This document shows positions 38,449-48,355 of a stretch of DNA of 64,000 bases, one piece after another. The notes below the pieces were generated by a model. It saw only the letters and a list, made by a program, of their open reading frames with translations. It ran no database searches and was not told the DNA's origin. Every line of letters begins with the position of its first letter. Positions within the stretch are counted from its first letter, which is position 1. The DNA is from Mycobacterium paragordonae. GTDB taxonomy: Bacteria; Actinomycetota; Actinomycetes; Mycobacteriales; Mycobacteriaceae. The DNA is taken from contig NZ_CP025546.1 of NCBI RefSeq assembly GCF_003614435.1, positions 1,178,001 through 1,242,000 of the forward strand, written 5' to 3'. The translations under genes were made by a program, and so were the position numbers.

Positions 38449-38529
38449 GTGTCCCACGAAATGCTGTTCAACGAGAGCGAGATCGCCTACTCGGCGCCGA
38501 TCTACAGCGTCAGCGACGCCTGCGAATAA
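38449..38529 (+). CDS. 26-residue peptide upstream of a P450 (possible precursor or leader peptide)
   Basis: GTG 38449 has AAGGAG at 38438-38443, five bases away, one of the best ribosome binding sites in the window. The peptide begins MSHEMLFNESE, an acidic leader-like segment, and ends IAYSAPIYSVSDACE. That C-terminal half holds two Tyr (14 and 19), four Ser and one Cys (25). Length and layout resemble RiPP precursors such as MftA, or the very short peptides encoded directly before cross-linking P450s. No homologue was recognised. The P450 starts 85 bases downstream with no terminator between. It could instead be an attenuator leader. A modified-peptide role is inference. Confidence 0.55.
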   Translation: MSHEMLFNESEIAYSAPIYSVSDACE

Positions 38530-38541
38530 GCGAGCGCTACG

Positions 38542-38588
38542 GACCCCGGCGCCACACCGCGTTTACGACAGCGGGTGACGTCGGGGTC
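38542..38588 (+). other. Inverted pair between the peptide ORF and the P450
   Basis: GACCCCG (38542-38548) and CGGGGTC (38582-38588) enclose a weaker CACACCGC/GCGGGTG pair. The structure fills most of the 85-base gap and lacks a T run. It might protect or attenuate the transcript between the two ORFs. Confidence 0.35.
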
Positions 38589-38614
38589 AGTCGCCCTGTT
38601 CCCGAACGGATTTC

Positions 38615-39853
38615 ATGACAACCTGCTTTGTGCCGGCCCGGCTCGATGTCGACCTCACCGACCCGGCCAACTTCGACCACGGCTTCCCGTACCACCTCTT
38701 CGACGCCCACCGGCGCGAGGCGCCGGTGTTCTGGCACGAGCCCACCGCGCACACGCCCGACGGCGAGGGGTTCTGGTCGGTCGCCACCTACGCCGACACG
38801 ATTGCGGTGCTGCGGGATTCGGTGACCTTCTCGTCCGAGACCGGCGGTAAGCGACCATTCGGCGGTACTCTGCTGCAAGACTTCCCGGTGTCCGGCCGGC
38901 TCATCAACATGATGGATGACCCGCGGCACGCCGCAATCCGACGATTGGTCAGCTCGGGTCTGGGACCGCGAATGATCGGCCGCATCGAGGACGACCTGCG
39001 TCGCCGGGCGCGCCGGTTGTTCGACCAGATCAAACCGGGCGAGCCGTTCGACTTCGCGGCCGACGTGGCCGCCGAACTGCCCACCCAGATGATCTGCATC
39101 CTGCTGGGAGTGCCCGAGGTGGACCGGCACTGGTTGTTCGAGGAGATCGAGGCGGGGTTGAACTTCCGCGGGTCCAGCAAACAGTTCGTGTCATGGATCT
39201 ATGGCACCGATGCGCAATCCCGGCGCGACGATTACGGCCGTGAGCTGATCGCCCGCAAGCGCGCCGAACCCGGCGACGACATGCTGTCGATCGTGGCCAA
39301 CGCGACCGTCGACGGCCAGCCGTTCATGTCGGACGAAGAGGTCTATCTGTTCTTCCATCAGCTGTTCAGCGCCGGCAGTGACACCACCCGCAGCGTCACC
39401 TCCGTCAGCCTGCTCGCTCTGGCGCAGCGGCCCGATCAATGGCACCAGCTGCGCCGCGACCCCGGCATGCTCCCGACGGCGATCGAAGAGTTCGTGCGAT
39501 GGACGACGCCGTCACCGTCCAAGCGGCGTACGGCCACCCGCGATGTCACGCTGGCCGGGCACCACATCGAGGAAGGGCAGAAGGTGCTCGTCTGGGACGC
39601 CTCGGCCAACCGCGACCCGAGCGTGTTCGACCGTGCCGACGAGTTCGACATCACCCGAAAGCCCAACCCGCACCTGGGTTTCGGGCAAGGCGTGCACTAC
39701 TGCCTGGGTGCCACCCTGGCCCGCCTGGAGCTGCGCGTGTTCTTCGAAGAACTGTTGCCGCGGTTCGAGCGCGTCGAGGTGTTGGCACCGCCGGAATGGG
39801 TCGGCAGCAACCGGCGCAACGGCCTGCGGAGCTTGAAAGTCCGGATGCACTGA
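38615..39853 (+). CDS. Cytochrome P450
   Basis: A 412-residue soluble bacterial P450. The I-helix [10 protein letters not shown] supplies the oxygen-activating Asp256-Thr257. The EEFVRW sequence is the ExxR of helix K, and [18 protein letters not shown] places the haem-ligand cysteine at residue 363. The C-terminal [15 protein letters not shown] is reminiscent of the CYP125/CYP142 clade of mycobacterial lipid hydroxylases, which argues for a lipid substrate. The immediately preceding 26-residue ORF argues for a peptide substrate. No ferredoxin gene is adjacent. ATG with ACGGA upstream. No P450 is remembered at this place in M. tuberculosis. Confidence 0.95.
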   Translation: MTTCFVPARLDVDLTDPANFDHGFPYHLFDAHRREAPVFWHEPTAHTPDGEGFWSVATYADTIAVLRDSVTFSSETGGKRPFGGTLLQDFPVSGRLINMMDDPRHAAIRRLVSSGLGPRMIGRIEDDLRRRARRLFDQIKPGEPFDFAADVAAELPTQMICILLGVPEVDRHWLFEEIEAGLNFRGSSKQFVSWIYGTDAQSRRDDYGRELIARKRAEPGDDMLSIVANATVDGQPFMSDEEVYLFFHQLFSAGSDTTRSVTSVSLLALAQRPDQWHQLRRDPGMLPTAIEEFVRWTTPSPSKRRTATRDVTLAGHHIEEGQKVLVWDASANRDPSVFDRADEFDITRKPNPHLGFGQGVHYCLGATLARLELRVFFEELLPRFERVEVLAPPEWVGSNRRNGLRSLKVRMH

Positions 39854-39953
39854 CCGCCCCGGGGCGCCCCCGAAATCTCAGCTGTTTTCTACCTGGCGCG
39901 TGTAATGTCCTCGGACGTTCGGGTGGTCAATTCAACGGTGAGGCTGACGGCAT

Positions 39954-42320
39954 ATGACGGGTTCGACGCAGTCGGGACAATTCCAGGGCAAGATCGAACT
40001 GGACATTCGCGATTCGGAACCGGACTGGGGCCCGTACGCGGCGCCGACGGCCCCGGAGAACTCACCCAACATCCTGTACCTGGTCTGGGACGACACCGGC
40101 ATCGCGACCTGGGACTGCTTCGGCGGGCTGGTCGAGATGCCCGCCATGACGCGCATCGCCGAGCGCGGCGTGCGCCTGTCGCAGTTCCACACCACCGCCC
40201 TGTGCTCCCCGACGCGCGCATCGCTGCTCACCGGCCGCAATGCCACCACCGTCGGCATGGCCACCATCGAAGAGTTCACCGACGGCTTCCCGAACTGCAA
40301 CGGGCGCATCCCGGCCGATACCGCGTTGCTGTCCGAGGTGCTCAACGAGCGCGGCTACAACACCTACTGCGTGGGCAAGTGGCACCTGACGCCGCTGGAG
40401 GAGTCCAGCATGGCCGCCACCAAACGCCATTGGCCGACCTCGCGCGGCTTCGAGCGGTTCTACGGATTCATGGGCGGGGAGACCGACCAGTGGTACCCCG
40501 ACCTGATGTACGACAACCACCCGGTGAACCCGCCCGCCACCCCCGAGGACGGCTACCACCTGTCGAAAGACCTCGCGGACCGGACAATTCAGTTCATCCG
40601 CGACGCCAAGGTGATCGCGCCCGACAAGCCGTGGTTCAGCTACGTCTGCCCCGGCGCCGGCCACGCGCCCCATCACGTGTTCACCGAATGGGCCGACAAG
40701 TACGACGGCGTATTCGACATGGGCTACGAGAAGTACCGCGAGATCGCGCTGGAAAAGCAGAAGGCGATGGGCATCGTGCCGGCGGACACCGAGTTGTCGC
40801 CGATCAACCCCTACCTGGACGTCAAAGGACCCAACGGCGAGCCGTGGCCGCTACAGGACACCGTGCGGCCCTGGGATTCGCTCAACGACGAAGAGAAGAA
40901 GCTGTTCAGCCGGATGGCCGAGGTGTTCGCCGGCTTCCTGAGTTACACCGATGCCCAGATCGGCCGGATCCTGGACTACCTGGAAGAGTCCGGTCAGCTG
41001 GACAACACCATCATCGTGGTGATCTCCGACAACGGGGCCAGCGGCGAAGGCGGACCGAACGGCTCGGTCAACGAAGGCAAGTTCTTCAACGGCTACATCG
41101 ACACCGTCGAGGAGAGCATGAAGCTCTTCGATCAGCTCGGCGGCCCGCAGACCTACAACCACTACCCGATCGGGTGGGCGATGGCGTTCAACACGCCCTA
41201 CAAGCTGTTCAAGCGCTACGCCTCGCACGAAGGTGGCATCGCCGACACGGCAATCATCTCGTGGCCCAACGGTATTGCCGCACACGGTGAGATCCGGGAC
41301 AACTACGTCAACGTCAGCGACATCACGCCCACCGTCTACGACCTGCTGGGCATGACGCCGCCGGACACCGTCAAGGGCATCGCGCAGAAGCCGCTGGACG
41401 GTGTGAGTTTCAAAGCCGCCCTTGATGATTCGGGTGCCGACACCGGCAAGACGACCCAGTTCTACACGATGCTGGGCACCCGCGGCATCTGGCACGACGG
41501 ATGGTTCGCCAACACCGTCCACGCCGCCACCCCCGCCGGATGGTCGCACTTCGACGCCGACCGCTGGGAACTGTTCCATATCGAAGCCGACCGCAGCCAG
41601 TGCCACGACCTGGCCGGCGAGCATCCGGACAAGCTCGAGGAGCTCAAGGCCCTGTGGTACTCCGAGGCCGAGAAGTACAACGGGCTGCCGCTGTCGGACC
41701 TGAACATCATGGAAACGATGATGCGCTCGCGGCCCTACCTGGTGGGCGAGCGCGACAGTTATGTCTACTACCCCGACTGCGCCGACGTCGGCATCGGCGC
41801 CGCCGCGGAGATCCGTGGCCGTTCCTTCGCCGTGCTGGCCGACGTGACGGTGGAGACCACCGGCGCCGAAGGGGTGATCTACAAGCAGGGCGGAGCGCAC
41901 GGGGGACACGTGCTGTTCATCCAGGACGGCCGCCTGCAGTACGTCTACAACTTCCTCGGTGAACGCCAGCAGCAGATCCAGTCGAACGGGCCGATCCCGT
42001 TGGGCCGGCACCTGTTCGGCGTCCGTTACGACCGCACCGGGACAGTCCCGAACAGCCATACGCCGATCGGCAGCGTGACGCTGTACTTCGACGAACACCC
42101 CGTCGGAACGCTCCCCGACGTCATCACCCACCCCGGGACATTCGGGCTGGCCGGGGCCGGCATCACCGTGGGACGCAACGGCGGCTCGGCTGTGTCCAGC
42201 AAGTACAAGGCGCCGTTCGTGCTGACCGGCGGTACCGTCGCCCAGGTCACCATCGACCTCTCCGGCCGGCCCTATGAGGACGTGGAAAAGGAACTCGCGC
42301 TGGCCTTTTCGCGTGACTGA
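39954..42320 (+). CDS. atsA: Arylsulfatase AtsA
   Basis: A 788-residue type I sulfatase, very close to M. tuberculosis AtsA (Rv0711) by recall. The signature CSPTRASLLTGRN begins at Cys84, the residue converted to formylglycine. NILYLVWDDTG supplies the paired metal-binding aspartates and VISDNGAS the later metal site. HLTPLEES and GHAPHHVF give further active-site residues. There is no signal peptide, so it is probably cytoplasmic. The gene for the converting enzyme (FGE) lies two genes downstream. The substrate, a sulfate ester, is unknown. Confidence 0.96.
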   Translation: MTGSTQSGQFQGKIELDIRDSEPDWGPYAAPTAPENSPNILYLVWDDTGIATWDCFGGLVEMPAMTRIAERGVRLSQFHTTALCSPTRASLLTGRNATTVGMATIEEFTDGFPNCNGRIPADTALLSEVLNERGYNTYCVGKWHLTPLEESSMAATKRHWPTSRGFERFYGFMGGETDQWYPDLMYDNHPVNPPATPEDGYHLSKDLADRTIQFIRDAKVIAPDKPWFSYVCPGAGHAPHHVFTEWADKYDGVFDMGYEKYREIALEKQKAMGIVPADTELSPINPYLDVKGPNGEPWPLQDTVRPWDSLNDEEKKLFSRMAEVFAGFLSYTDAQIGRILDYLEESGQLDNTIIVVISDNGASGEGGPNGSVNEGKFFNGYIDTVEESMKLFDQLGGPQTYNHYPIGWAMAFNTPYKLFKRYASHEGGIADTAIISWPNGIAAHGEIRDNYVNVSDITPTVYDLLGMTPPDTVKGIAQKPLDGVSFKAALDDSGADTGKTTQFYTMLGTRGIWHDGWFANTVHAATPAGWSHFDADRWELFHIEADRSQCHDLAGEHPDKLEELKALWYSEAEKYNGLPLSDLNIMETMMRSRPYLVGERDSYVYYPDCADVGIGAAAEIRGRSFAVLADVTVETTGAEGVIYKQGGAHGGHVLFIQDGRLQYVYNFLGERQQQIQSNGPIPLGRHLFGVRYDRTGTVPNSHTPIGSVTLYFDEHPVGTLPDVITHPGTFGLAGAGITVGRNGGSAVSSKYKAPFVLTGGTVAQVTIDLSGRPYEDVEKELALAFSRD

Positions 42321-42963
42321 AGTGTCGGTGAAACGGGTGTGGAGCCTGGTCTGCCTGCTGGGCGTCCTGGCCGGTTGCGACTCGCACACCGGGGGATCGG
42401 GCGCGCCCGCGCCGCATCCGGATCCCGCTGAACCGGTGCCCGGCATCGCGCCCACCCGTCCCGACCACATTCCGCCGAACGCACTGTCGTGTGTCGTCGC
42501 ACCGGTCGGCGACGGCGATCCGACCCCGGCCGTCGTGTCCGACCCCGCTGCCCCGCGAATCACGATCACGGTGCCCCAGGGTTGGACATCGACACCGGGC
42601 GCCGGCGACACCGCACTGAACGCCAGTGGCCCGGACACCCTGTCCGCTACGGTGACCATCGCGGCGACCGACCTGACCCCCGAAAGCGCGTTCCTGCGCC
42701 ACACCTCCGCCGTCGGCGGGTCCCTGCCGCGGCTGAAGTTCTCGGTCACCGGCTCACCGTTCTGCGGGTACAGCAGTCAGCAACTCACCGGCACCCTGCA
42801 GGGCCCGTCCGGCGGCATCGACTTCGCCGATCGGATCACCCACATCTGGACCAACACCAAGCAGTACCTGGTGACCATCCACGTGCAGGCGAACGCCGGC
42901 ACGTCCGGCTTCAAGGAAGCACGATCGCAGTTGACACAGGATTTCTCAGTCGTCATACCCTGA
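42313..42963 (+). CDS. LpqN/LpqT-like lipoprotein
   Basis: A 216-residue lipoprotein whose likely GTG start (42313) overlaps the end of atsA; GTG at 42322 and 42328 are alternatives. The signal peptide VKRVWSLVCLLGVLAGC ends in a perfect LAGC lipobox. After a Pro-rich linker, ITITVPQGWTSTPGAGDTALNASGPDTLSATVTIAATDLTPESAFLRHTS resembles the LpqN/LpqT/Mtc28 domain of mycobacterial envelope proteins. Its position between the sulfatase and its activating enzyme suggests a link, but no sulfatase-related role is known. This gene is not remembered between atsA and the FGE gene in M. tuberculosis. Confidence 0.82.
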   Translation: MTEVSVKRVWSLVCLLGVLAGCDSHTGGSGAPAPHPDPAEPVPGIAPTRPDHIPPNALSCVVAPVGDGDPTPAVVSDPAAPRITITVPQGWTSTPGAGDTALNASGPDTLSATVTIAATDLTPESAFLRHTSAVGGSLPRLKFSVTGSPFCGYSSQQLTGTLQGPSGGIDFADRITHIWTNTKQYLVTIHVQANAGTSGFKEARSQLTQDFSVVIP

Positions 42964-42967
42964 TGTC

Positions 42968-43870
42968 GTGTTGACGGAGCTGGTTGAACTTCCCGGCGGT
43001 TCCTTTCGGATGGGGTCGACGAGCTTCTATCCGGAAGAGGCGCCGATCCATACCGCGACAGTGGGCGCCTTCGCGGTGGAGCGGCACCCGGTCACCAACG
43101 CCCAGTTCGCCGAATTCGTCCGCGCCACAGGCTATGTGACGGTGGCCGAGCAGCCGCTCGATCCCGAGATGTATCCCGGTGCCAACCCCGAGGACCTGGT
43201 TCCCGGCGCGATGGTGTTCCGCCCGACGGCGGGTCCGGTCGATCTGCGCGACTGGCGACAGTGGTGGGACTGGGCGCCGCAGGCCTGCTGGCGCCGGCCG
43301 TTCGGAGTCGACAGTGACCTCCTAGCCGACCCGGCCGACCGCGCCGAGCATCCCGTTGTGCAAGTGGCGTATCCCGACGCCGCGGCCTACGCCCGGTGGG
43401 CCGGCCGGCGCCTGCCCACCGAGGCCGAATGGGAGTACGCCGCCCGTGCCGGAGCGACCGGCACGTACTCGTGGGGGGACGAGGAAAAGCCGGGCGGGCA
43501 GTTGATGGCCAACACGTGGCAGGGCCGGTTCCCGTATCGCAACGACGGTGCGCTGGGCTGGATTGGCACCTCGCCGGTGGGGGCGTTTCCGCCCAACGGC
43601 TTCGGCCTGGTCGACATGATCGGCAACGTCTGGGAGTGGACCACGACCGAGTTCACTGCACACCACCGAATCACGCAGCAGCCCAAGGCCTGTTGCATGC
43701 CGACCGGCCCCGCCGATCCGACGGTCAGTCAGACTCTCAAGGGCGGATCACACCTGTGCGCGCCGGAATACTGCCACCGCTACCGGCCCGCCGCCCGCTC
43801 ACCGCAATCCCAGGACACCGCGACCACTCATATCGGGTTCCGGTGCGTGGTGGATCCGAAGTCCCGCTAA
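42968..43870 (+). CDS. Formylglycine-generating enzyme (sulfatase activator)
   Basis: A 300-residue copper-dependent FGE. It opens with VELPGGSFRMGSTSFYPEEAPIHTATVGAFAVERHPVTNAQFAEFV. The core is PVVQVAYPDAAAYARWAGRRLPTEAEWEYAARAG, followed by GLVDMIGNVWEWT. The catalytic cysteine pair is Cys264 and Cys269 in GGSHLCAPEYCHRYRPAAR, which bind copper. It converts Cys84 of AtsA in its CSPTR motif to formylglycine. It starts four bases after the lipoprotein gene, so atsA, lipoprotein and FGE form one operon. Equivalent to Rv0712. Confidence 0.95.
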   Translation: MLTELVELPGGSFRMGSTSFYPEEAPIHTATVGAFAVERHPVTNAQFAEFVRATGYVTVAEQPLDPEMYPGANPEDLVPGAMVFRPTAGPVDLRDWRQWWDWAPQACWRRPFGVDSDLLADPADRAEHPVVQVAYPDAAAYARWAGRRLPTEAEWEYAARAGATGTYSWGDEEKPGGQLMANTWQGRFPYRNDGALGWIGTSPVGAFPPNGFGLVDMIGNVWEWTTTEFTAHHRITQQPKACCMPTGPADPTVSQTLKGGSHLCAPEYCHRYRPAARSPQSQDTATTHIGFRCVVDPKSR

Positions 43871-43967
43871 AGAAATTCGTGTATCTGTCGCTCTGCGCCT
43901 GACTGCCGGTTAATGTGTGACGAGTTTGCTCCATCTCGCCCGTGCTGTCACCGAAAGGCCGCGACCG

Positions 43968-44933
43968 ATGAGCCACCAGGCCCCGCCGCCCGCACCGCCG
44001 ACTCAGCCACCAAGTCCGCCGCCGACTCAGCCACCCGGTCCGCCGCCGACCGAGCCGTCCGGCCCGAAGCCCAAGTCTCGAGGAAGGCGCCTCCTCGTCG
44101 ATGTCGGCGTAATCATCGCCCTCATCGTGGTGTATGCGCTGTCGCTGTTTGCCGTGCATTTACTGGCCACGTCCGGGTCTAAGCCGCCGCAGGCAGATTT
44201 GGGCACCACCGCTGACACGGTGGTGCAGGTGCGGCTGGAGAAATTGGACCCGGTCGCCAACCGCCTGACGGTGAATGTGCTTGTTCTGCCCGAAGATGAC
44301 AAGTACGACAAGAACTTCGACGTGCTGACTCAGGACCTCGCGGTGCGAATGGACCCCGAGAACGACCTGGGTGATCTGTCGTTCCCGGCGGGCAAAAAGC
44401 CCGCGCAGCAAAGCACCGTGATCGAGGCGGAAGGCGATCCCGCCCTATGGCCGTTCGACTCGTACACCACCGACACGATCAAGGCCACGGTGCTGGTCGG
44501 TAAGGGCAGCGATCGGACGAAAGAACCGGCCCGTGTTGAGGTGTTCGGGACGATCGACGGCTGGGACGTCAGTGTCGAGCGCGTCGGCGACGTCACTCAA
44601 ACCGGTGACCGCCCAGACGACGTCATCATCACGCTGCACCGAGCCAAGGGCACGCTGATCTTCGATGTCGGCATCATCCTGGTTCTCATCGCACTGCCCG
44701 CCCTGGCGTTGTGGGTGTCTATTCCAATGGCGTTGGGTAAGAAGAAGTTTCTACCGCCATTCGTTTCCTGGTTCGCCGCCATGCTGTTCGCGGTGGTGCC
44801 GTTGCGCAACATCCTGCCGGGACAGCCACCACCGGGATCGTGGATTGACCAGGCCATCACGCTGTGGGTGTTGCTCGCACTGATCGTCGCGATGAGCCTG
44901 TTCATCCTGGCCTATCGAAGACAGTCGGACTGA
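43968..44933 (+). CDS. DUF4436 membrane protein, copy 1
   Basis: A 321-residue membrane protein starting at ATG 43968 with GAAAGG upstream; an in-frame GTG at 43917 is less likely. A cytoplasmic Pro-rich N-terminus (tandem PPPTQPP units) leads to one helix (VGVIIALIVVYALSLFAVHLLA). A periplasmic domain follows, with the recurring WPFDSYTTD. Three further C-terminal helices end it: ILVLIALPALALWVSI, SWFAAMLFAVVPL and TLWVLLALIVAMSLFILAY. The loop [27 protein letters not shown] is shared by all four copies. Function is unknown. It corresponds to the single gene Rv0713 of M. tuberculosis. Confidence 0.85.
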   Translation: MSHQAPPPAPPTQPPSPPPTQPPGPPPTEPSGPKPKSRGRRLLVDVGVIIALIVVYALSLFAVHLLATSGSKPPQADLGTTADTVVQVRLEKLDPVANRLTVNVLVLPEDDKYDKNFDVLTQDLAVRMDPENDLGDLSFPAGKKPAQQSTVIEAEGDPALWPFDSYTTDTIKATVLVGKGSDRTKEPARVEVFGTIDGWDVSVERVGDVTQTGDRPDDVIITLHRAKGTLIFDVGIILVLIALPALALWVSIPMALGKKKFLPPFVSWFAAMLFAVVPLRNILPGQPPPGSWIDQAITLWVLLALIVAMSLFILAYRRQSD

Positions 44934-44949
44934 GTCCCTGGCGGGCGAA

Positions 44950-46080
44950 TCACTCCGCCTGCAGCGAGCCGCCCACCGCGCTGATCGCGTCGACGGCCTG
45001 GGACACCCGGGCCTGAAATCCCGGCGGAAGCGGGATATAGCCGACTCTGTTCAGATCGACCTGGCCCGGCCCGATCGCGGCCTGCAGGAACGCCTTGACC
45101 GCGAGTGCGACATCCGGTGTGGGGTACTTGGAGCAGACGATCTCGTAGGTGGCCAGCACGATCGGGTAGACGTCCGGTTGGGCCGGGTTGTAGAACGACG
45201 AGATGTCGAGCACGAGGTTGTTGCCGTCGCCGACGATCTTGGCCCCGCTGATGGTCTTGCCGACCGTGTCGGTGCCGATCCGCACGGGCCGCAGTGAGCG
45301 GCGGCTCGCGGGCGTCTTGATCTCCGCGGCATAGAGCCCTTGTTCGAGGGCGAAGGACAACTCGTTGTAGCTGATCGCGCCCTCGGTGGACTTGACCAAT
45401 TCCGCGGTGCCCTTATTGCCGACGGCGCCGACGCCGACACCGCCGTTGAACGCCTTGCCGGTGCCTTGCTTCCACGCCCCCGCGGACGCGGCGTTGAGAT
45501 AGGACTGGAAGTTGTCAGTGGTGCCGGACGCGTCGCTGCGGTAGATCACTCGGATGTCTTCGGCCGGCATCGACGCATTGAGCGCGGTGAGCGCGGGGTC
45601 GTCCCAGCGCGTGATGGTTCCGTTGAAGATCTTCGCGAGGGTGGGCCCGTCGAGAACCAGGGTGTCCACGTTGGCGAGGTTGTACGTGATCGCCATCGGG
45701 CCGAACACGACAGGCAGGTTCCAGGCGTCCGCCCCGCCGCACCGCTCCTTGGCGGCGGCGTACTGGTCACCGGACAGGGGCGTGTCCGATCCGGCCAGAT
45801 CGGTTTTGCCGGAAAGGAATTCGTTGATCCCGGCGCCGGAGCCGATGGCGTTGTAGTTGAGCGTCTGTTGATTGCAGGCTTTGTGGTAGGCGTCGATGAA
45901 CCGCGTCATCGCATGCGCCTGCGCGGTCGAGCCGCTGGCAACGAGCGTCTGTTTGCCGCCGCAGTCCACCTTGGCCCCGCTGACGTAGGGGAGGGTGGCC
46001 TGCGCGGTGGAGCAGGCTGAGAGGACCAGGGCACCCGTGGCCAGCACGCCGACCCCAACGGCCGGTCGTTTGCGCGTCAT
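44950..46080 (-). CDS. pstS: Phosphate ABC transporter substrate-binding lipoprotein PstS
   Basis: A 376-residue lipoprotein starting at ATG 46080 with GGAAGG upstream; the frame runs further upstream without family-like sequence. The lipobox LSAC follows a signal peptide. Phosphate-binding motifs are [61 protein letters not shown] and the [24 protein letters not shown] region. It would capture phosphate at the cell surface. No pstCAB genes are nearby, so it must work with a permease elsewhere. Encoded opposite to the DUF4436 genes that flank it, it looks like an insertion into that array. Confidence 0.92.
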   Translation of the reverse strand: MTRKRPAVGVGVLATGALVLSACSTAQATLPYVSGAKVDCGGKQTLVASGSTAQAHAMTRFIDAYHKACNQQTLNYNAIGSGAGINEFLSGKTDLAGSDTPLSGDQYAAAKERCGGADAWNLPVVFGPMAITYNLANVDTLVLDGPTLAKIFNGTITRWDDPALTALNASMPAEDIRVIYRSDASGTTDNFQSYLNAASAGAWKQGTGKAFNGGVGVGAVGNKGTAELVKSTEGAISYNELSFALEQGLYAAEIKTPASRRSLRPVRIGTDTVGKTISGAKIVGDGNNLVLDISSFYNPAQPDVYPIVLATYEIVCSKYPTPDVALAVKAFLQAAIGPGQVDLNRVGYIPLPPGFQARVSQAVDAISAVGGSLQAE

Positions 46081-46338
46081 GCGGTCGCCCCCTTCCAAGC
46101 GGCAGACGCTCATGCTGACATCGGCAGCTGTCGGAATCGGCGAACATCGGGTGAACCCGTGGGCCTTTCTGAATGAACGTCCGGTGTCAGCTGGCGCGAA
46201 GCCCGCCCGCTGCCAGATTACGTCCAGATGTATTGCGGGTGAACCGAATTCAGTCGAGACGCGGAGGGTCGTCGAGTTCGCTAGCATCTGACCTCGTGCC
46301 GTCCTGGCGGGGGCGCGTGTGGCGAGCGGAGGTGTGTG

Positions 46339-47310
46339 ATGACCACTGAGGCTCCACCCATCCCGTCGACGGACAAACCCCGGCCCGCGGCAGAGAAGCC
46401 GCACAAGAAGAAGAAAAAGCCGGGCGCCAAGAAGCAGGAAAAACCGCGCCTTCTGGTCGGCATCATCATCCTGACGGTGATCGTCATCTTCTATGTCCTC
46501 TCCCTGGTCGGCGTTCACTTCCTGCAGCGGTCAGAAGGTCCACTTCCCCCGCTGGACCTGAGCCAGGGCGGCGGCGATGCCACGATCGTCCAGCTGCGGC
46601 TGGAGGAGCTGAAGCCGGTCGCCAACCGCTTGACGGTGGATGTGCTTGTCTATCCCAGCATTTCGTCGTACGACAACCGGTTCGACGTGCTGGGCACCGA
46701 CGTGGCCGTACGCCTGTATCCCACCAGCGATCTGGGCGATCTGCACTACCCGAAGGGCAAGGCGCCGGCGCAACTCAGCACCACCGTGGAAGCACACGGC
46801 GACCCCGGCAATTGGCCGTTCGACTCCTATCGCACCGAGCCGATTGCCGCCGACGCGTTCGTCGGGCCCGGGGACAACCTCAAGAAGGTGCCCGCTCGCG
46901 TGGAGGTGACCGGGGCGCTCGACGGTTGGGAGATCAGCGTCAACCGGGTGCACGACCCCGCCGCGCTGCCGACCTCACGCGCCATGGACAACGGAAACGT
47001 GGTCATCACCTTCAAGAGGGCGAAGGGCCCGCTGATCTTCGACCTCGGCATCTGTCTGGTGCTCATCGCCCTGCCCACCCTGGCTCTGCTGGTGGCCGTC
47101 CCGATGGCCTTGGGCCGGCGGAAGTTCCTGCCACCGTTCGCGACCTGGTACGCCGCAAACCTTTTCGCCATCGTCCCGCTGCGCAACATCCTGCCGGGCG
47201 CCCCACCGCCCGGTTCGTGGATCGACCAGGCGATCGTGCAGTGGGTGCTGATCGCGCTCGTGACGGCGATGAGCCTGTACATCGTCGCTTGGGTCCGGCA
47301 GGGGGACTGA
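46339..47310 (+). CDS. DUF4436 membrane protein, copy 2
   Basis: A 323-residue paralogue with the same plan as copy 1. It has a Lys/Pro-rich cytoplasmic N-terminus ([15 protein letters not shown]), one helix ([23 protein letters not shown]), a periplasmic domain with [12 protein letters not shown], and C-terminal helices including [25 protein letters not shown]. It ends in RQGD. The 258-base interval before it holds the divergent pstS promoter region and nothing else recognised. The ATG at 46339 follows an in-frame GTG directly. Confidence 0.83.
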   Translation: MTTEAPPIPSTDKPRPAAEKPHKKKKKPGAKKQEKPRLLVGIIILTVIVIFYVLSLVGVHFLQRSEGPLPPLDLSQGGGDATIVQLRLEELKPVANRLTVDVLVYPSISSYDNRFDVLGTDVAVRLYPTSDLGDLHYPKGKAPAQLSTTVEAHGDPGNWPFDSYRTEPIAADAFVGPGDNLKKVPARVEVTGALDGWEISVNRVHDPAALPTSRAMDNGNVVITFKRAKGPLIFDLGICLVLIALPTLALLVAVPMALGRRKFLPPFATWYAANLFAIVPLRNILPGAPPPGSWIDQAIVQWVLIALVTAMSLYIVAWVRQGD

Positions 47311-47326
47311 TCTACCATCTGACTTC

Positions 47327-48214
47327 GTGTCGCCCGACGCTCCCCCGGCTGAGCCGGGGATTCCCGAGCACAAACACATGTCGGTGCGAAAGCACCTGCT
47401 GCTCGACTCGTCGATCCTCATCGGCTTCGCCGCCGTCTACATCTTCACCCTGCTGAACTATCAGTGGCTGGCCCCGCACCCGCTGCCCAAGGTGGATCTG
47501 CGATCACCCAAGGACACCGTGGTGAAGGTGCACATCGACGGCCTGCGCAACAAAGAGAACATGCTCGACGTGACGCTGGTGCTCAAGCCGGACGAGGCGA
47601 TCGTCAACAAGAAGACCGGCCGGCTGAACGTGGACACGGCGGTGCGCTTCCCCATGCAGGACGACATGGGGGAGCTGTCGTACGACCTCGACAAGGCGCC
47701 GGAGCCGAAAGACACCACCATCGAGGCGCGGGGCGAGCCGCGCAACTGGCCACTGGATACCTACACCACCGACCCGATCCGGGCGGAGTGGCTGGTCGGT
47801 GCCGGCGAGGACCGGCACTACGAAGCCGCCAAGATCGAGGTGGACGGATCGGCGGACGGTTTCGACATCGACGTCGCGAGGGTTGAAGACAGTCCCAACG
47901 ACGTCGTCATCACCCTGAAGCGGACCAGGGCACAGCGGATCTTCGACATCGGCATCTGTCTGGTGCTCATCACGCTGCCGGCGGTGGCGTTGTTCGTCGC
48001 CATCCAGATGGTGACGCGCCGACGGCCTTTCCTGCCGCCGTTCGGCACCTGGTACGCGGCGATGCTGTTCGCCGTGGTGCCGTTGCGCAACTTCCTTCCC
48101 GGCTCGCCGCCGACGGGGGCCTGGATCGACCAGGGCCTGGTGATCTGGGTGCTGCTGGGACTGGCCGCCGCCATGGTGATCTACATCGTGGCGTGGTACC
48201 GAGACCGGGCCTGA
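47327..48214 (+). CDS. DUF4436 membrane protein, copy 3
   Basis: A 295-residue paralogue, the shortest and most diverged. It starts at GTG 47327, 16 bases after copy 2. The N-terminal tail is short (MSPDAPPAEPGIPEHKHM). The first helix is ILIGFAAVYIFTLLNYQWL, the periplasmic domain contains WPLDTYTTDPI instead of WPFDSYTTD, and the C-terminus has FLPPFGTWYAAMLFAVVPLRNFLPG. It is probably co-transcribed with copy 2. Function is unknown. Confidence 0.83.
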   Translation: MSPDAPPAEPGIPEHKHMSVRKHLLLDSSILIGFAAVYIFTLLNYQWLAPHPLPKVDLRSPKDTVVKVHIDGLRNKENMLDVTLVLKPDEAIVNKKTGRLNVDTAVRFPMQDDMGELSYDLDKAPEPKDTTIEARGEPRNWPLDTYTTDPIRAEWLVGAGEDRHYEAAKIEVDGSADGFDIDVARVEDSPNDVVITLKRTRAQRIFDIGICLVLITLPAVALFVAIQMVTRRRPFLPPFGTWYAAMLFAVVPLRNFLPGSPPTGAWIDQGLVIWVLLGLAAAMVIYIVAWYRDRA

Positions 48215-48355
48215 GGGTCCGCTGGGCAAGGGGATCGACGCATCCCCGCCCGGGTCGTCGCCGCTGTGTTAACGCAGGTGACGCGCAATGTTACGGGCGC
48301 GTAGCACGTCGTACCAAAAGCTGCTAGCAAACAAATCAATTGCTAATCTGCCGCA

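Noticed and set aside
46081..46518. Upstream extension of the PstS frame
   Set aside because: The signal peptide and ribosome binding site place the start at 46080; the extension is antisense to the DUF4436 copy 2 start.
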